From Pelagimonas sp017744045 (GTDB taxonomy: Bacteria; Pseudomonadota; Alphaproteobacteria; Rhodobacterales; Rhodobacteraceae): a stretch of 64,000 nucleotides of DNA. The stretch lies in the NCBI RefSeq assembly GCF_017744045.1, contig NZ_JAGHRD010000002.1, one strand, 5' to 3'. A program made the position numbers and the translations under genes. Every line of letters begins with the position of its first letter. Within the stretch, counting starts at the first letter, position 1. Below, in pieces: positions 51,961-61,514 of this stretch. Under the pieces are notes generated by a model. It ran no database searches and was not told the origin of the DNA. It was given only the letters and a program-made list of their open reading frames with translations.

Positions 51961-53243
51961 GCCAGCTTCACCAGCGCATGGCGCTTTTTGCCTGCGCTTA
52001 GCTTGATCGGTGTGCTTAGTGCCGCGGCGTCGAGCACCAGACCTGCCTCACTCAGCGGGGCGTCATCCATCTTGGCCCCGTTTTCTGCAATCAGGCGCTT
52101 GGCCTCCTTGCCGGATTTCGCCAGGCCAGAGCGCACGATCAACTGAACGATGGAAATGCCATCGCCAATCTCATCCGCCGTCAACTCCAGGGTGGGCAGA
52201 TCATCACCAACGCCACCTTTTTCAAACACCTCGCGCGCGGTGGCTTCGGCTGCTGCTGCTGCTTCGGCCCCGTGGCAGAGGGTTGTCACCTCATTGGCGA
52301 GGACGATCTTGGCGTCGTTGATTTCCGAGCCTTCCAAAGCGCCCAAACGCTCGCATTCCTCAATCGGAAGCTCGGTATAGAGCTTGAGGAAACGGCCCAC
52401 ATCGGCATCCGTGGTGTTGCGCCAGAATTGCCAGAACTCATAAGGCGCGCACATATCCCCATTCAGCCAAACCGCGCCATTCTGCGATTTGCCCATTTTC
52501 TTGCCATCCGAGGTGGTGAGCAAAGGCGAGGTCAGCCCGTAAATTTCGTGATCCAGAACCCGGCGGGTCAGGTCGATCCCGTTGACGATATTGCCCCACT
52601 GATCCGAGCCCCCCATTTGCAGCAGACAGCCATAGCGGCGGTTCAACTCAAGGAAGTCATAGGCCTGCAGGATCATGTAGTTGAATTCTAGGAAAGACAG
52701 CGATTGCTCGCGGTCCAGACGCGATTTTACCGATTCAAAGCTCAGCATGCGATTGACGCTGAAATGGCGACCAATGTCGCGCAGGAAATCGAGGTAATTC
52801 AACCCGTCCAGCCATTCGGCATTGTTCAGCATCAGGGCCTTATTGTTTTGTCCTACCGTTTCGCTACTTGAGGACTGGTCGGTCTCATCCGCGTAATCAA
52901 GGTATTTGGCAAAAACCTGCTTGATCCCGTCAATATTGGCGTCAATCGCCTCGGGTGTCAGCAGCGGGCGTTCATCGGCGCGGAAAGACGGATCACCCAC
53001 CTTGGTGGTGCCGCCGCCCATCAGGGTGATCGGCTGGTGACCGGTCTTTTGCAACCAGCGCAGCATCATGATCTGGATAAGGCTGCCCACATGCAACGAC
53101 TTGGCCGTGGCATCAAAGCCGATATAGGCGGGCACAACCCCTTCGACCAAAGCTTCGTCGAGCGACTGATAGTCGGTGCAGTCGGCCAGAAAGCCGCGCT
53201 CGATCATCACACGCATGAAGTCCGATTTGGGATGGTAGGTCAT
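51957..53243 (-). CDS. tyrS: Tyrosyl-tRNA synthetase
   Basis: This class I synthetase charges tRNA-Tyr. The 428-residue product has the HIGH-like HVGSLIQIMML, the tyrosine-binding region QAYDFLELNRRYGCLLQMGG with SDQWGNI, the KMSKS-like KMGKSQNGAVWL, and a C-terminal S4-like domain (SIVQLIVRSGLAKSGKEAKR). AGAGGCTGAGAC precedes the ATG. It is divergent from anmK with 61 bp between the starts. Confidence 0.97.
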   Translation of the reverse strand: MTYHPKSDFMRVMIERGFLADCTDYQSLDEALVEGVVPAYIGFDATAKSLHVGSLIQIMMLRWLQKTGHQPITLMGGGTTKVGDPSFRADERPLLTPEAIDANIDGIKQVFAKYLDYADETDQSSSSETVGQNNKALMLNNAEWLDGLNYLDFLRDIGRHFSVNRMLSFESVKSRLDREQSLSFLEFNYMILQAYDFLELNRRYGCLLQMGGSDQWGNIVNGIDLTRRVLDHEIYGLTSPLLTTSDGKKMGKSQNGAVWLNGDMCAPYEFWQFWRNTTDADVGRFLKLYTELPIEECERLGALEGSEINDAKIVLANEVTTLCHGAEAAAAAEATAREVFEKGGVGDDLPTLELTADEIGDGISIVQLIVRSGLAKSGKEAKRLIAENGAKMDDAPLSEAGLVLDAAALSTPIKLSAGKKRHALVKLA

Positions 53244-53304
53244 GTCTCAGCCTCTTAATATTGCGCGCAAAGCTATAAGTAAGGTTTGAGCCGAGGGAAA
53301 GAGC

Positions 53305-54405
53305 ATGTTGGCGGCAAAAGCGGTGAAAGCGCTGGGGGCAATGTCGGGAACATCCCTGGATGGGGTGGATGCGGCGGTTTTGCTGACCGATGGCGAGGAG
53401 ATTCTGGAATTTGGTGCGACAGGGTATCGTGCCTATTCCGATGGGGAACGTGACGTTCTGCGGGCCGCTTTGGGCAAATGGCAGGAAGACGATTGTTCCG
53501 CCGCGCATGAGGTTGTCATCAACGCGCATCGCGACGCCCTGGCGGGTTTCCATAACATCGAGCTGGTCGGTTTTCATGGTCAAACCCTGGCCCATGACCC
53601 AAAGGGGCGCGGCACGCATCAGTTGGGTGACGGGGCGGCCTTGGCCGAGGCCTTGGGCCTGCCGGTTGTCTGGGATTTCCGTTCAGCCGATGTCGCCATG
53701 GGCGGCGAGGGGGCTCCGTTGGCACCGTTCTTCCATTTCGCCTGCGCCAAATGGATCGGGGTTACAGAACCAATCGCCTTCTTAAATCTCGGAGGTGTCG
53801 GCAATCTGACCTGGGTGGACCCTGGCAAAACCAAACCCGAAGAGGACGGGGCCTTGCTGGCTTTTGATACCGGCCCTGCCAATGCGCCGATCAATGATCT
53901 GGTCGCCCAGCGTCTCGGCCAGGATTGCGACCGTGACGGCAAACTCGCTGCGCGCGGGCAGGTTGAGGATGGCGCGTTGGAACTGTTCCTGGAAGAGGCG
54001 TTTTTTCGGCGTATGCCGCCCAAATCACTGGATCGAGACGACTTTTCCCTGATGTTGGATCTGGTGCGCGAGTTGGGTGATGCCGATGCCGCGGCCACCA
54101 TGACCGGCATGGCGGCGACTGCCGTGATGCTGGGGATGGAGCATTGCCCTAAACCGCCCTCCAAGGTTCTGGTCACGGGTGGTGGGCGCAAAAACCCGGT
54201 GATGATGAAGATGCTGCGCGCCAGTCTCGATTGCCCGGTTGAACCCGTCGAATCCGTCGGCCTGGATGGCGATATGCTCGAGGCGCAGGCCTTTGCCTTT
54301 CTCGCTGTGCGTGTCGCGCGTGGCTTGCCCACGTCTGCGCCGATGACCACCGGGGTGGCCGCGCCCGTGGGTGGTGGGCAAATCAGCCGTCCTGAATTGA
54401 TATGA
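53305..54405 (+). CDS. anmK: Anhydro-N-acetylmuramic acid kinase
   Basis: AnmK phosphorylates and opens 1,6-anhydro-MurNAc released in peptidoglycan turnover. The 366-residue product shows GAMSGTSLDGVDAAV, the VGFHGQTLAHDP region, FLNLGGVGNLTWV, FDTGPANAPIND and TGGGRKNPVMM. GAGGGAAAGAGC stands before the ATG. No murQ or ampD gene is seen nearby. An intergenic repeat pair separates it from convergent moaA. Confidence 0.95.
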   Translation: MLAAKAVKALGAMSGTSLDGVDAAVLLTDGEEILEFGATGYRAYSDGERDVLRAALGKWQEDDCSAAHEVVINAHRDALAGFHNIELVGFHGQTLAHDPKGRGTHQLGDGAALAEALGLPVVWDFRSADVAMGGEGAPLAPFFHFACAKWIGVTEPIAFLNLGGVGNLTWVDPGKTKPEEDGALLAFDTGPANAPINDLVAQRLGQDCDRDGKLAARGQVEDGALELFLEEAFFRRMPPKSLDRDDFSLMLDLVRELGDADAAATMTGMAATAVMLGMEHCPKPPSKVLVTGGGRKNPVMMKMLRASLDCPVEPVESVGLDGDMLEAQAFAFLAVRVARGLPTSAPMTTGVAAPVGGGQISRPELI

Positions 54406-54440
54406 GCGTCAATTTGCGCCTAAAGGCGCAAGCCTCCGGC

Positions 54441-54540
54441 GGGGATATTTTCAGCCCAGAGAAATAGGGCCTTGCGAAAGCTCTGTCGGAAACGGAAAAG
54501 CTTTATCCCGTGTTTCTTCGGGCCAGAAATATCCCGGGGG
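54441..54540. repeat. Inverted pair of intergenic repeats between anmK and moaA
   Basis: 54513-54540 reads TTTCTTCGGGCCAGAAATAT then CCCGGGGG; 54441-54464 is the same kind of unit in reverse (GGGGATATTTTCAGCCCAGA then GAAA). They face each other 48 bp apart. Palindromes CCAGCC-TT-GGCTGG and AAGGGGGC-TG-GCCCCCTT follow to 54578. The pair fills the 180-bp convergent gap and could serve both genes as a transcription end. Confidence 0.7.
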
Positions 54541-54585
54541 TGGCCAGCCTTGGCTGGCAAGGGGGCTGGCCCCCTTTGCGACGTT

Positions 54586-55593
54586 TTATCCGCCTGTATG
54601 GCTCATATGGCGCGACATTTGCCCGTCGATCTTTTGGCGGGAATAGTCAAAATCATGGCCCTTTGGCTTGAGCAGGATCGCCGCGCGGATCGCTTCCTCA
54701 AGCGGTTCTTCGCTATCGGGGTGGTTGCGCAGGGCGGCGCGCAGGTCTGCATTATCCTCTTGCCCCAGACACATGAACAATTCGCCGGTGCAGGTCAGGC
54801 GCACCCGGTTACAGCTTTCGCAGAAATTATGCGTCAGAGGCGTGATAAAGCCGATCCGTTGGCCGGTTTCCTCAAGACGCACATAGCGCGCCGGGCCGCC
54901 GGTGCTATCGGGCAGATCGGTTACGGTATATTGCTCGCGCAGTCGGTCGCGTAGATCGCTCAGCTTCCAATACTGATCCAGACGGTTTTCATTGCCGATA
55001 TCGCCCATGGGCATGACCTCGATCCAGGTCAGATCCATGTCACGCTCGGCGCACCATTCGGTCATCGCGAAAAGCTCATCCTCGTTGAAGCCCTTGAGCG
55101 CAACCGCATTGATCTTGACCCGCAGCCCAGCCTTTTGCGCGGCATCGATCCCTTCCATGACCTGTTTCAACCGACCCCACCGGGTGATGTCGGCGAATTT
55201 CTGATCATCCATCGTATCAAGCGAAACATTCACCCGGCGCACACCCGCCGCATAAAGCCCATCAGCAAAGCGCGCCAGTTGTGATCCGTTGGTGGTCAGC
55301 GTCAACTCTTTCAGCGCGCCGCTGTCCAAATGCCGGGTCATGCTTTGGAAGAAAGTCATGATATCGCGCCGCACCAGCGGTTCTCCGCCGGTGATCCGCA
55401 GCTTTTCCACGCCCAGCCGAATAAAGGTCGAACACATGCGATCCAGCTCTTCCAGCGTCAAAAGCTCCTTTTTCGGCAGGAAATTCATGTTTTCAGACAT
55501 GCAATAGACACATCTGAAGTCACATCGGTCAGTGACCGAGACGCGCAGGTAAGAGATCGGGCGGTGAAACGGGTCGATTAGCGGCTGGCTCAT
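54586..55593 (-). CDS. moaA: GTP 3',8-cyclase (molybdenum cofactor synthesis)
   Basis: This radical SAM enzyme starts molybdopterin synthesis from GTP. The 335-residue product has the radical SAM cysteines C24, C28 and C31 in CDFRCVYC, TGGEPLVRRDI, and the second cluster motif CESCNRVRLTC. It ends in the characteristic GG. The ATG at 55593 (MSQPLIDPFHRPISYLRVSV) matches the family start; the open frame upstream runs antisense through the lipoprotein gene and is not part of it. It supplies the cofactor needed by the molybdenum hydroxylase at 4654. Confidence 0.95.
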   Translation of the reverse strand: MSQPLIDPFHRPISYLRVSVTDRCDFRCVYCMSENMNFLPKKELLTLEELDRMCSTFIRLGVEKLRITGGEPLVRRDIMTFFQSMTRHLDSGALKELTLTTNGSQLARFADGLYAAGVRRVNVSLDTMDDQKFADITRWGRLKQVMEGIDAAQKAGLRVKINAVALKGFNEDELFAMTEWCAERDMDLTWIEVMPMGDIGNENRLDQYWKLSDLRDRLREQYTVTDLPDSTGGPARYVRLEETGQRIGFITPLTHNFCESCNRVRLTCTGELFMCLGQEDNADLRAALRNHPDSEEPLEEAIRAAILLKPKGHDFDYSRQKIDGQMSRHMSHTGG

Positions 55594-55677
55594 GAAAAAC
55601 AGATAGCCTTCAGCGGGGATTTGGGCAAGTCTGCGCATCGAATTGTCAGACACGGACCAAAGTCGTAGGGTATCTGT

Positions 55678-56214
55678 ATGAAAGTCACTGTTCCTCTCTG
55701 TTTCGCTTTGATCTTGTCGGGTTGCGCGTCCTTTCCGTTTGCCCAGAAGCCCGCAGAGGCCACGCGCCCCGAGGCTCCGGCGGGGGCGGATCTGACCCAG
55801 CAAACTCGGCCAAAGGCCCGCCCTGGAGAGTTGGATGTCTCGGCCACTGTTGCGCCGGAACGTAAACCTCCCGCAGGTGCACGCACGGTTGAGCAATTCG
55901 ACACCACCACGCCCGAGGAACGCGAAGCGGCAGCAGTTGCCCCAGTCGAGACCGGTGGCGAGAAATTCCTGGGCGAGACCGTGGCGAGCCTGGGAGATCC
56001 GACAAAGCCGGGATTTTGGTTGGAAACCCCCTTGGTGTCCTCGCCTAAACAAGGGCGCGTGATGTATACAGGTTCGGGTAAGTCTGCCCAGGTGGACCTG
56101 ATCCCAATCGAAGGCCCGGACACAGCCGGCAGCCGCATCTCACTGGCCGCCATGCGCCTGATCGAGGCCCCTTTGACCGATCTGCCAACCATCGAAGTCT
56201 ACAGCAATGACTAA
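55678..56214 (+). CDS. Hypothetical lipoprotein
   Basis: The 178-residue product has a lipoprotein signal (MKVTVPLCFALILSGCASFP, lipobox LSGC). A proline- and alanine-rich, probably disordered segment extends to about residue 85, and a compact C-terminal part contains FLGETVASLGDPTKPGFWLE, VSSPKQGRVMYTG and ISLAAMRLIEAPLTDLP. I do not recognise a named family. It overlaps the next gene, a predicted metallopeptidase, by eight bases, so the two products may work together. It is divergent from moaA. Confidence 0.75.
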   Translation: MKVTVPLCFALILSGCASFPFAQKPAEATRPEAPAGADLTQQTRPKARPGELDVSATVAPERKPPAGARTVEQFDTTTPEEREAAAVAPVETGGEKFLGETVASLGDPTKPGFWLETPLVSSPKQGRVMYTGSGKSAQVDLIPIEGPDTAGSRISLAAMRLIEAPLTDLPTIEVYSND

Positions 56215-56926
56215 ACTCGGCGTTTTTGCCTTATGCGCCTTGGGGACAGTCGCGCAGGCCGAAGAACCTTTCGTTGAATCCAACCTGCTTGGCATCTTTT
56301 ACCACGAGCTTGGCCATGCCCTGATCGACACCGAAGGGTTGCAGGTCTTGGGTCAGGAAGAAGACGCTGCCGATGTATTTTCGATCCTGCTGATCGACGC
56401 GCTTTACGAAGAAGACAGTGCTTTGGCGCTGGCTTATGACGTCTCGGATGGGTTCTGGGGCGAGGCTTTGGCGCGGGATCGGGATGATATTGATGTGGCC
56501 TGGTGGGATGTGCACGGGCCGGATGAGCAGAGGTTTTATAACACGGTCTGCCTGTTTTACGGCGCTGATCCCGATCAACGTGGCGGGTTTGCCGCTGATA
56601 TGGAACTGCCGCAAGAGCGCGCTGATTACTGCCCGGAAGAGTTTGATCAGGCCTATGGCAGTTGGGCCCCGGTGTTAGACAAGATGGCCGCGCGTCAGGA
56701 CGGTGTATCGCTGGAATTCGTCGCGGATGAGGACAGCCTGACGGCGCAGCTCATCCTGTCCGAGGTTGAGGCGCTGAATGGTGAGTTTCAGTTTGCCCAA
56801 CCCCTGCGCATTATTGTTGAACCTTGTGGCGAGGCGAATGCGTTTTACGACCCCGAGGTCTCGGAAATTGTGATGTGCCGCGAGTTTGAGGATCATCTTC
56901 GCGATTTGCAGGCCTTGTTGGAATAA
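56207..56926 (+). CDS. Exported DUF4344 metallopeptidase-like protein
   Basis: The 239-residue product has a short signal peptide (KLGVFALCALGTVAQA) and then the zinc-site motif HELGH in FYHELGHALIDTEGLQVLGQ, followed by EEDAADVFS with acidic residues placed for a third ligand. CLFYGADP and FYDPEVSEIVMCREFEDHL match the remainder of DUF4344. Proteolytic activity is predicted only. It overlaps the lipoprotein gene by eight bases. Confidence 0.83.
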   Translation: MTKLGVFALCALGTVAQAEEPFVESNLLGIFYHELGHALIDTEGLQVLGQEEDAADVFSILLIDALYEEDSALALAYDVSDGFWGEALARDRDDIDVAWWDVHGPDEQRFYNTVCLFYGADPDQRGGFAADMELPQERADYCPEEFDQAYGSWAPVLDKMAARQDGVSLEFVADEDSLTAQLILSEVEALNGEFQFAQPLRIIVEPCGEANAFYDPEVSEIVMCREFEDHLRDLQALLE

Positions 56927-56930
56927 TAAC

Positions 56931-57608
56931 TCAGCGTAGATACTTACCAGCCTCTTTTCGTGCAAAGGCTTTCAGATCGTCGCCATGCGCCTCCAGAAAG
57001 GCGCGGCTGCGGTCTGGATCGTGTTTGGATAGATCGCGCACCCACCAGGCAATGGCTTTCTGAATGAACCAATCGCGGTCCGGCACATAGCTGGCAGCCC
57101 AACCCAACACACGGTCGCGGATCTCCAGATCTTGTTCGCTGGGAAAGTTTTGTTTGGTCCAGGGCAGGGTGATCACCAGCGCCGCGCGACGGGTCCACAT
57201 ATGTTCGCTTTTCGTCCAGGCCTCGACCTCGTCCAGGCGCGACGGATCGGCAATCAGGCGTTTTGAACCGGCGGAACAGGCATGATCGGCAATCGCCCAG
57301 GCATCAAACTCCGGAACCCAAGAGGCGATCAAAGCCCAAACCTGATCATCCGGGCGAATACGGGCCTGTGTCAGCAATTTCGCCGCCGCAACACGCGCCT
57401 CGTGAATATTGCTGTTCCAAAGGGCGGCGGCCAGATCAAGACGCGCGTCCAGATCCAGATTGCGCCGCCAATCCCGGGTCAGATCATTGATTGCCGGGTT
57501 TGGCGTGCCGAGATAGGTGCGATCGACCTTGTGGTATTTGGCGCTGCCCTCAGCCCGACCGGGAACCGTCGCCGCGCGCAGCGCATCAAGGGCGTCATCA
57601 AGCGTCAT
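56931..57608 (-). CDS. DNA alkylation repair protein (AlkD-like HEAT repeat)
   Basis: The 225-residue, all-helical product shows YLGTPNPAINDLTRDWRRNL, SNIHEARVAAAKLLTQARI, MWTRRAALVITLPWTKQ and a family-like C-terminus DRDWFIQKAIAWWVRDLSKH. AlkD-type glycosylases excise alkylated bases by holding DNA in a HEAT-repeat groove. The ATG at 57608 overlaps the stop of the upstream PNPOx-fold gene by 11 bases. Confidence 0.85.
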   Translation of the reverse strand: MTLDDALDALRAATVPGRAEGSAKYHKVDRTYLGTPNPAINDLTRDWRRNLDLDARLDLAAALWNSNIHEARVAAAKLLTQARIRPDDQVWALIASWVPEFDAWAIADHACSAGSKRLIADPSRLDEVEAWTKSEHMWTRRAALVITLPWTKQNFPSEQDLEIRDRVLGWAASYVPDRDWFIQKAIAWWVRDLSKHDPDRSRAFLEAHGDDLKAFARKEAGKYLR

Positions 57609-58149
57609 CAGCGATCACATGCGTCGGGAAGCCATCCAAGGTTTCCTGATTGCGGTCGCGCCAATAGTCGCCAACGCCGTCGCGCCCCTTGCCCTCGGCC
57701 CATTTGTCCAAAACCTTGCGATCTTCGCGATAGTCATAAAAGGGCACGGCATAGCCGCAAGAGGTTTGCACCATGTCCACAGTCATATCATAGATCTGAC
57801 GCGCCCCGACATGTTCATCAAAGACGCCGTTCAAATCGTCAAATTCCGGGTCGCGGGCGTGAAACACCTTGGCCGTGCCATAGCAGCGCAGGATCATCGG
57901 GCGGGTTTCAAAGCCGCACCACATCAAGGTCATGCGATTGACCCGCGCCAGATGCCCGGCGGTTTCATTGCCCGACCCGGTCAGATTGCGCCAGATGATC
58001 CGGTTATCGCCCAGGATCCGCAGGCTATCGCCACCCTTGGGTGAGATATTGACCTTGCCGCTTTCTGCCGCCGATCCCACGAAAAAGATCTTCTGCTCGG
58101 CAATGAAATTGCGGTGATCGTCGCTTAGGCTGTCAAACTGCTTTCCCAT
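57598..58149 (-). CDS. Pyridoxamine 5'-phosphate oxidase-fold protein
   Basis: The 183-residue flavin-binding split-barrel protein starts MGKQFDSLSDDHRNFIAEQK and contains FFVGSAAESGKVNISPKGGD, LTGSGNETAGHLARVNRMTL and the C-terminal CGYAVPFYDYREDRKVL. It differs from true PdxH enzymes, and many relatives are F420- or FMN-binding proteins of unknown role. It overlaps the AlkD-like gene and probably shares its transcript. Confidence 0.82.
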   Translation of the reverse strand: MGKQFDSLSDDHRNFIAEQKIFFVGSAAESGKVNISPKGGDSLRILGDNRIIWRNLTGSGNETAGHLARVNRMTLMWCGFETRPMILRCYGTAKVFHARDPEFDDLNGVFDEHVGARQIYDMTVDMVQTSCGYAVPFYDYREDRKVLDKWAEGKGRDGVGDYWRDRNQETLDGFPTHVIADDA

Positions 58150-58182
58150 ATCGGCCGCGGCCTCCTTTGGCTTTGAGGGTCG

Positions 58183-60000
58183 TTATTCCACAGTCACGGA
58201 TTTCGCGAGGTTACGCGGTTGGTCCACATCTGTCCCCTTGGCAACAGCGGTGTGATAGGCGAGCAATTGCGCGGGCAAGGCATAGAGCAGCGGCGTCAGG
58301 ATCTCAGGCACTTGTGGCATGGTGATTGTGCGCCAAGCCTCAGCCCCGGCAGCCTCGGCACCGGCACTGTCCGTCACCAACAAGACCTTGCCGCCGCGCG
58401 CCATGACCTCTTGCATATTGGAGACGGTTTTTTCAAACAGGCTGTCCTTGGGGGCGAACACCACGACAGGGACATGTTTGTCGATCAAGGCAATGGGGCC
58501 ATGTTTCAGTTCGCCTGATGCATAAGCTTCGGCGTGTATGTAGCTGATTTCTTTCAGCTTTAGCGCACCCTCATGGGCGAGCGGATACATCAGTCCGCGC
58601 CCAAGGAAGAGAACATCACGTGCCTCGGACAGCTTCTTGGAAACATTGGCGAAATCCGCATCGCGATCCATAGCCGCGTTCAGTGTTCCGGGCAGGGAAC
58701 GCAGGTCGGACAGGATCTGTTCCAGCTCTTCTTGGGACAGGGTTCTGCGTTCGACCGCAGCCTTAAGGGCCAGTAAAAGCAAGACGTTAAGCTGACAGGT
58801 GAAAGCTTTGGTCGAAGCAACGCCAATCTCGGCCCCGGCGTGAATGGGCAGGGCCAGATCGCTTTCCCGCGCGATGCTGCTTTCCTGAACGTTCACCACG
58901 GAATAGATCTTGTCCGCCTTGCCCTCGCAATAGCGCAGCGCGGCCAGAGTATCGGCGGTTTCGCCGGATTGGCTGACAAACAGCGCCGCCGTTCCCTTGG
59001 AAATCGGCGGTTCGCGATAGCGGAATTCCGAGGCGATATCGACCTCAACCGGCAATTTCGCCAGCCGCTCAAACCAGTATTTGGCGGTGAAACAGGCGTA
59101 ATAGGCGGTGCCACAGGCCACCATCACCAGCCGGTCAATCTTGGTAAAATCAATGCCGGGATCGGGCAGGGCGATGCCGTGTTCGGTGACATAGGCGGAC
59201 AGGGCATTGGACAGAACAGATGGTTGTTCGGCAATTTCCTTGGCCATGAAATGCTTGTAACCGCCCTTGTCCACGCGGGCCGCGTCGACCTGAATGGTTT
59301 TTTTCTCGCGATTGACCAGGCGCCCGGCCTCGTCGCGTATTTCAACGCTGGTGCGGGTCAAAACAGCGCTGTCACCTTCTTCGAGATAGGTGATCTGATC
59401 GGTCATCGGGGCCAGCGCAAAGGCGTCCGAGCCGACATACATCTCATCATCGCCATGACCGATTGCCAAAGGAGACCCTTTGCGCGCTGCGATCATCAGA
59501 TCCTCTTCGCCATCAAAAAGAAAGGCCAGCGCAAAGGCCCCATCCAAGCGCTCAAGCGTGGCATAGGCCGCCTCGACCGGGGTTTTGCCCTGCGACAGAA
59601 AATGCTGGGTCAGCAGGGCGATGGTTTCCGTGTCGGTTTCGGTCTGCGGCTCAATCCCGGCCTCGGCCAGTTCGGCGCGCAGCTCTTTGTAGTTTTCGAT
59701 AATTCCGTTATGGACCACCGCCACGTCTCCGGCACGGTGGGGGTGGGCGTTATCGGTGGTTGGCGCGCCATGGGTGGCCCAACGGGTGTGACCAATGCCT
59801 GACTTACCCGGCAGCGGGTCATGCACCAGCAGGTCCGACAGGTTGACCAGCTTGCCAACCGCACGGCGGCGGGCCAGCTTGCCATTGTTTACTGTCGCGA
59901 TCCCGGCGCTGTCATAGCCGCGATATTCCAACCGGCGCAGCGCATCCACAAGGATTGGTGCGACTTCATGCTGTCCCAAAACGCCTACAATTCCACACAT
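58183..60000 (-). CDS. glmS: Glutamine-fructose-6-phosphate aminotransferase (isomerizing)
   Basis: GlmS makes glucosamine 6-phosphate, the entry to UDP-GlcNAc. The 605-residue product begins with the N-terminal nucleophile MCGIVGVLGQ of the glutaminase domain, with GIGHTRWATHG and VVHNGIIENYKELR. Two SIS sugar-isomerase domains follow (FVSQSGETADTLAALR; LKLKEISYIHAEAYASGELK), ending NLAKSVTVE. AGAGGAAGAGCCC precedes the ATG. It lies 57 bp after glmU in the same direction, joining two steps of one pathway. Confidence 0.97.
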   Translation of the reverse strand: MCGIVGVLGQHEVAPILVDALRRLEYRGYDSAGIATVNNGKLARRRAVGKLVNLSDLLVHDPLPGKSGIGHTRWATHGAPTTDNAHPHRAGDVAVVHNGIIENYKELRAELAEAGIEPQTETDTETIALLTQHFLSQGKTPVEAAYATLERLDGAFALAFLFDGEEDLMIAARKGSPLAIGHGDDEMYVGSDAFALAPMTDQITYLEEGDSAVLTRTSVEIRDEAGRLVNREKKTIQVDAARVDKGGYKHFMAKEIAEQPSVLSNALSAYVTEHGIALPDPGIDFTKIDRLVMVACGTAYYACFTAKYWFERLAKLPVEVDIASEFRYREPPISKGTAALFVSQSGETADTLAALRYCEGKADKIYSVVNVQESSIARESDLALPIHAGAEIGVASTKAFTCQLNVLLLLALKAAVERRTLSQEELEQILSDLRSLPGTLNAAMDRDADFANVSKKLSEARDVLFLGRGLMYPLAHEGALKLKEISYIHAEAYASGELKHGPIALIDKHVPVVVFAPKDSLFEKTVSNMQEVMARGGKVLLVTDSAGAEAAGAEAWRTITMPQVPEILTPLLYALPAQLLAYHTAVAKGTDVDQPRNLAKSVTVE

Positions 60001-60057
60001 GGGCTCTTCCTCTCACATCCTCGATCCGCCGCCCTTGGGCGGGGCACTTTTGTCCAA

Positions 60058-61404
60058 TCAGGCCTGCTTGCGGGCCTTTTGTGCACGAAGTTTGGCAAAT
60101 AATTTCTGCGCCAAATTCGGTTTGTTGACTTGTTTGCTGCGCCCCAGTGCCAGCGCCCCATCCGGCACATCTTCGGTCACGACCGAACCGCTGGCGGTCA
60201 TGGCTTCGTCACCAATGGTCACAGGGGCCACCAGCATTGTGTTTGACCCAATAAAGGCCTGCTTGCCAATGGTGGTTTTGTGTTTAAAGACGCCATCATA
60301 GTTGCAAGTGATTGTTCCTGCACCAATATTGGTCTTTTCGCCCACCTCTGCATCACCGATATAGGTCAGGTGATTGGCCTTGGCCCCTTCATGCAGGACG
60401 GCATTCTTGATCTCAACAAAATTGCCCACATGGGTGTTTTCCGCCAGTTCCGCGCCGGGGCGCAAGCGGGCATAGGGGCCAACGATGGCTCCACGGCTGA
60501 CATGCGCACCCTCAAGATGGGAAAAGGCCCGGATACGTGCGCCGGACTCCACGGTCACGCCTGGGGCAAAGACAACGTTCTGTTCAACTTCGGCATCACG
60601 TCCGATCACCGTGTCCCAGGACAGGAAAACAGTGTCAGGTGCCAGCAGAGTGACACCGTTTTCGATCAGCGCCTGACGGGCCTTGGTTTGAAACAGCGCC
60701 TCGGCAGCAGCCAATTCCGAACGCGAGTTCACACCCAGTGTTTCAGCTTCGTCGCAGCGTACAACCGTGGCGGACAATCCACGTTCACGGGCAATGCCCA
60801 CGATGTCGGTCAGGTAATACTCACCAGAGGCATTGTTGTTGTCGACCGCATCGATCAAATCAAACAACACATCCGCCTTGGCCGCGACAACGCCTGAGTT
60901 ACACAGCGTGATGGCGCGTTCGGTCTCATTGGCGTCTTTGAACTCAACAATGCGCAGCAAAGTCTCGTTTTTGGTCACCAAACGCCCATATTGACCAGGA
61001 ACTGCCGCCTCAAAGCCCAGAACCACCACGTCATGAGTCTGACGTGCTTCGGTCATGCGTTGCAGGGTGGTTTCGTCGATAAACGGGGTATCACCATACA
61101 AAATCAGCGCGTCACCTTCAAAACCGGCCAACGCTTCGCGGGCTTGGGCCACCGCATGGCCTGTGCCCAGCTGTTCGGTCTGCAAGGCAATCTCGATCTC
61201 AGGGTCGTAGTCTTTGCACGACGCCTCGACCAGATCCGCCCCATGCCCGGCCACTACAACTGTCTTTTCAGGTTCCAAAACCTGCCCGGCGCGCAGCGCG
61301 TGCCACAGCATCGGGGCATGGGCGATCGGGTGCAGCACCTTTGGCAAATCCGACTGCATACGGGTTCCCTTGCCGGCGGCAAGAACAATCAAAGCAACGC
61401 TCAA
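60058..61404 (-). CDS. glmU: Bifunctional N-acetylglucosamine-1-phosphate uridyltransferase/glucosamine-1-phosphate acetyltransferase
   Basis: The 448-residue product has the nucleotidyltransferase signature LAAGKGTRMQSDLPKVLHPI at the N-terminus and a C-terminal left-handed beta-helix (GPYARLRPGAELAENTHVGN, then NIGAGTITCNYDG) for the acetyl transfer. The start is a TTG at 61404; the frame has no ATG close upstream, and GGGA lies eight bases before the TTG, so a rare TTG start is likely. It precedes glmS in the same direction. Confidence 0.96.
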   Translation of the reverse strand: MSVALIVLAAGKGTRMQSDLPKVLHPIAHAPMLWHALRAGQVLEPEKTVVVAGHGADLVEASCKDYDPEIEIALQTEQLGTGHAVAQAREALAGFEGDALILYGDTPFIDETTLQRMTEARQTHDVVVLGFEAAVPGQYGRLVTKNETLLRIVEFKDANETERAITLCNSGVVAAKADVLFDLIDAVDNNNASGEYYLTDIVGIARERGLSATVVRCDEAETLGVNSRSELAAAEALFQTKARQALIENGVTLLAPDTVFLSWDTVIGRDAEVEQNVVFAPGVTVESGARIRAFSHLEGAHVSRGAIVGPYARLRPGAELAENTHVGNFVEIKNAVLHEGAKANHLTYIGDAEVGEKTNIGAGTITCNYDGVFKHKTTIGKQAFIGSNTMLVAPVTIGDEAMTASGSVVTEDVPDGALALGRSKQVNKPNLAQKLFAKLRAQKARKQA

Positions 61405-61514
61405 GAACTCAATCCCATTTGTCTTTTTCTTGCGGTCGTTTTATCGCTTTGACCAAATAGGGCAAGCGCAGACTGGTCACGCTTGGTTTCCGGTTATGAC
61501 AAAAGGGGCGGGGC

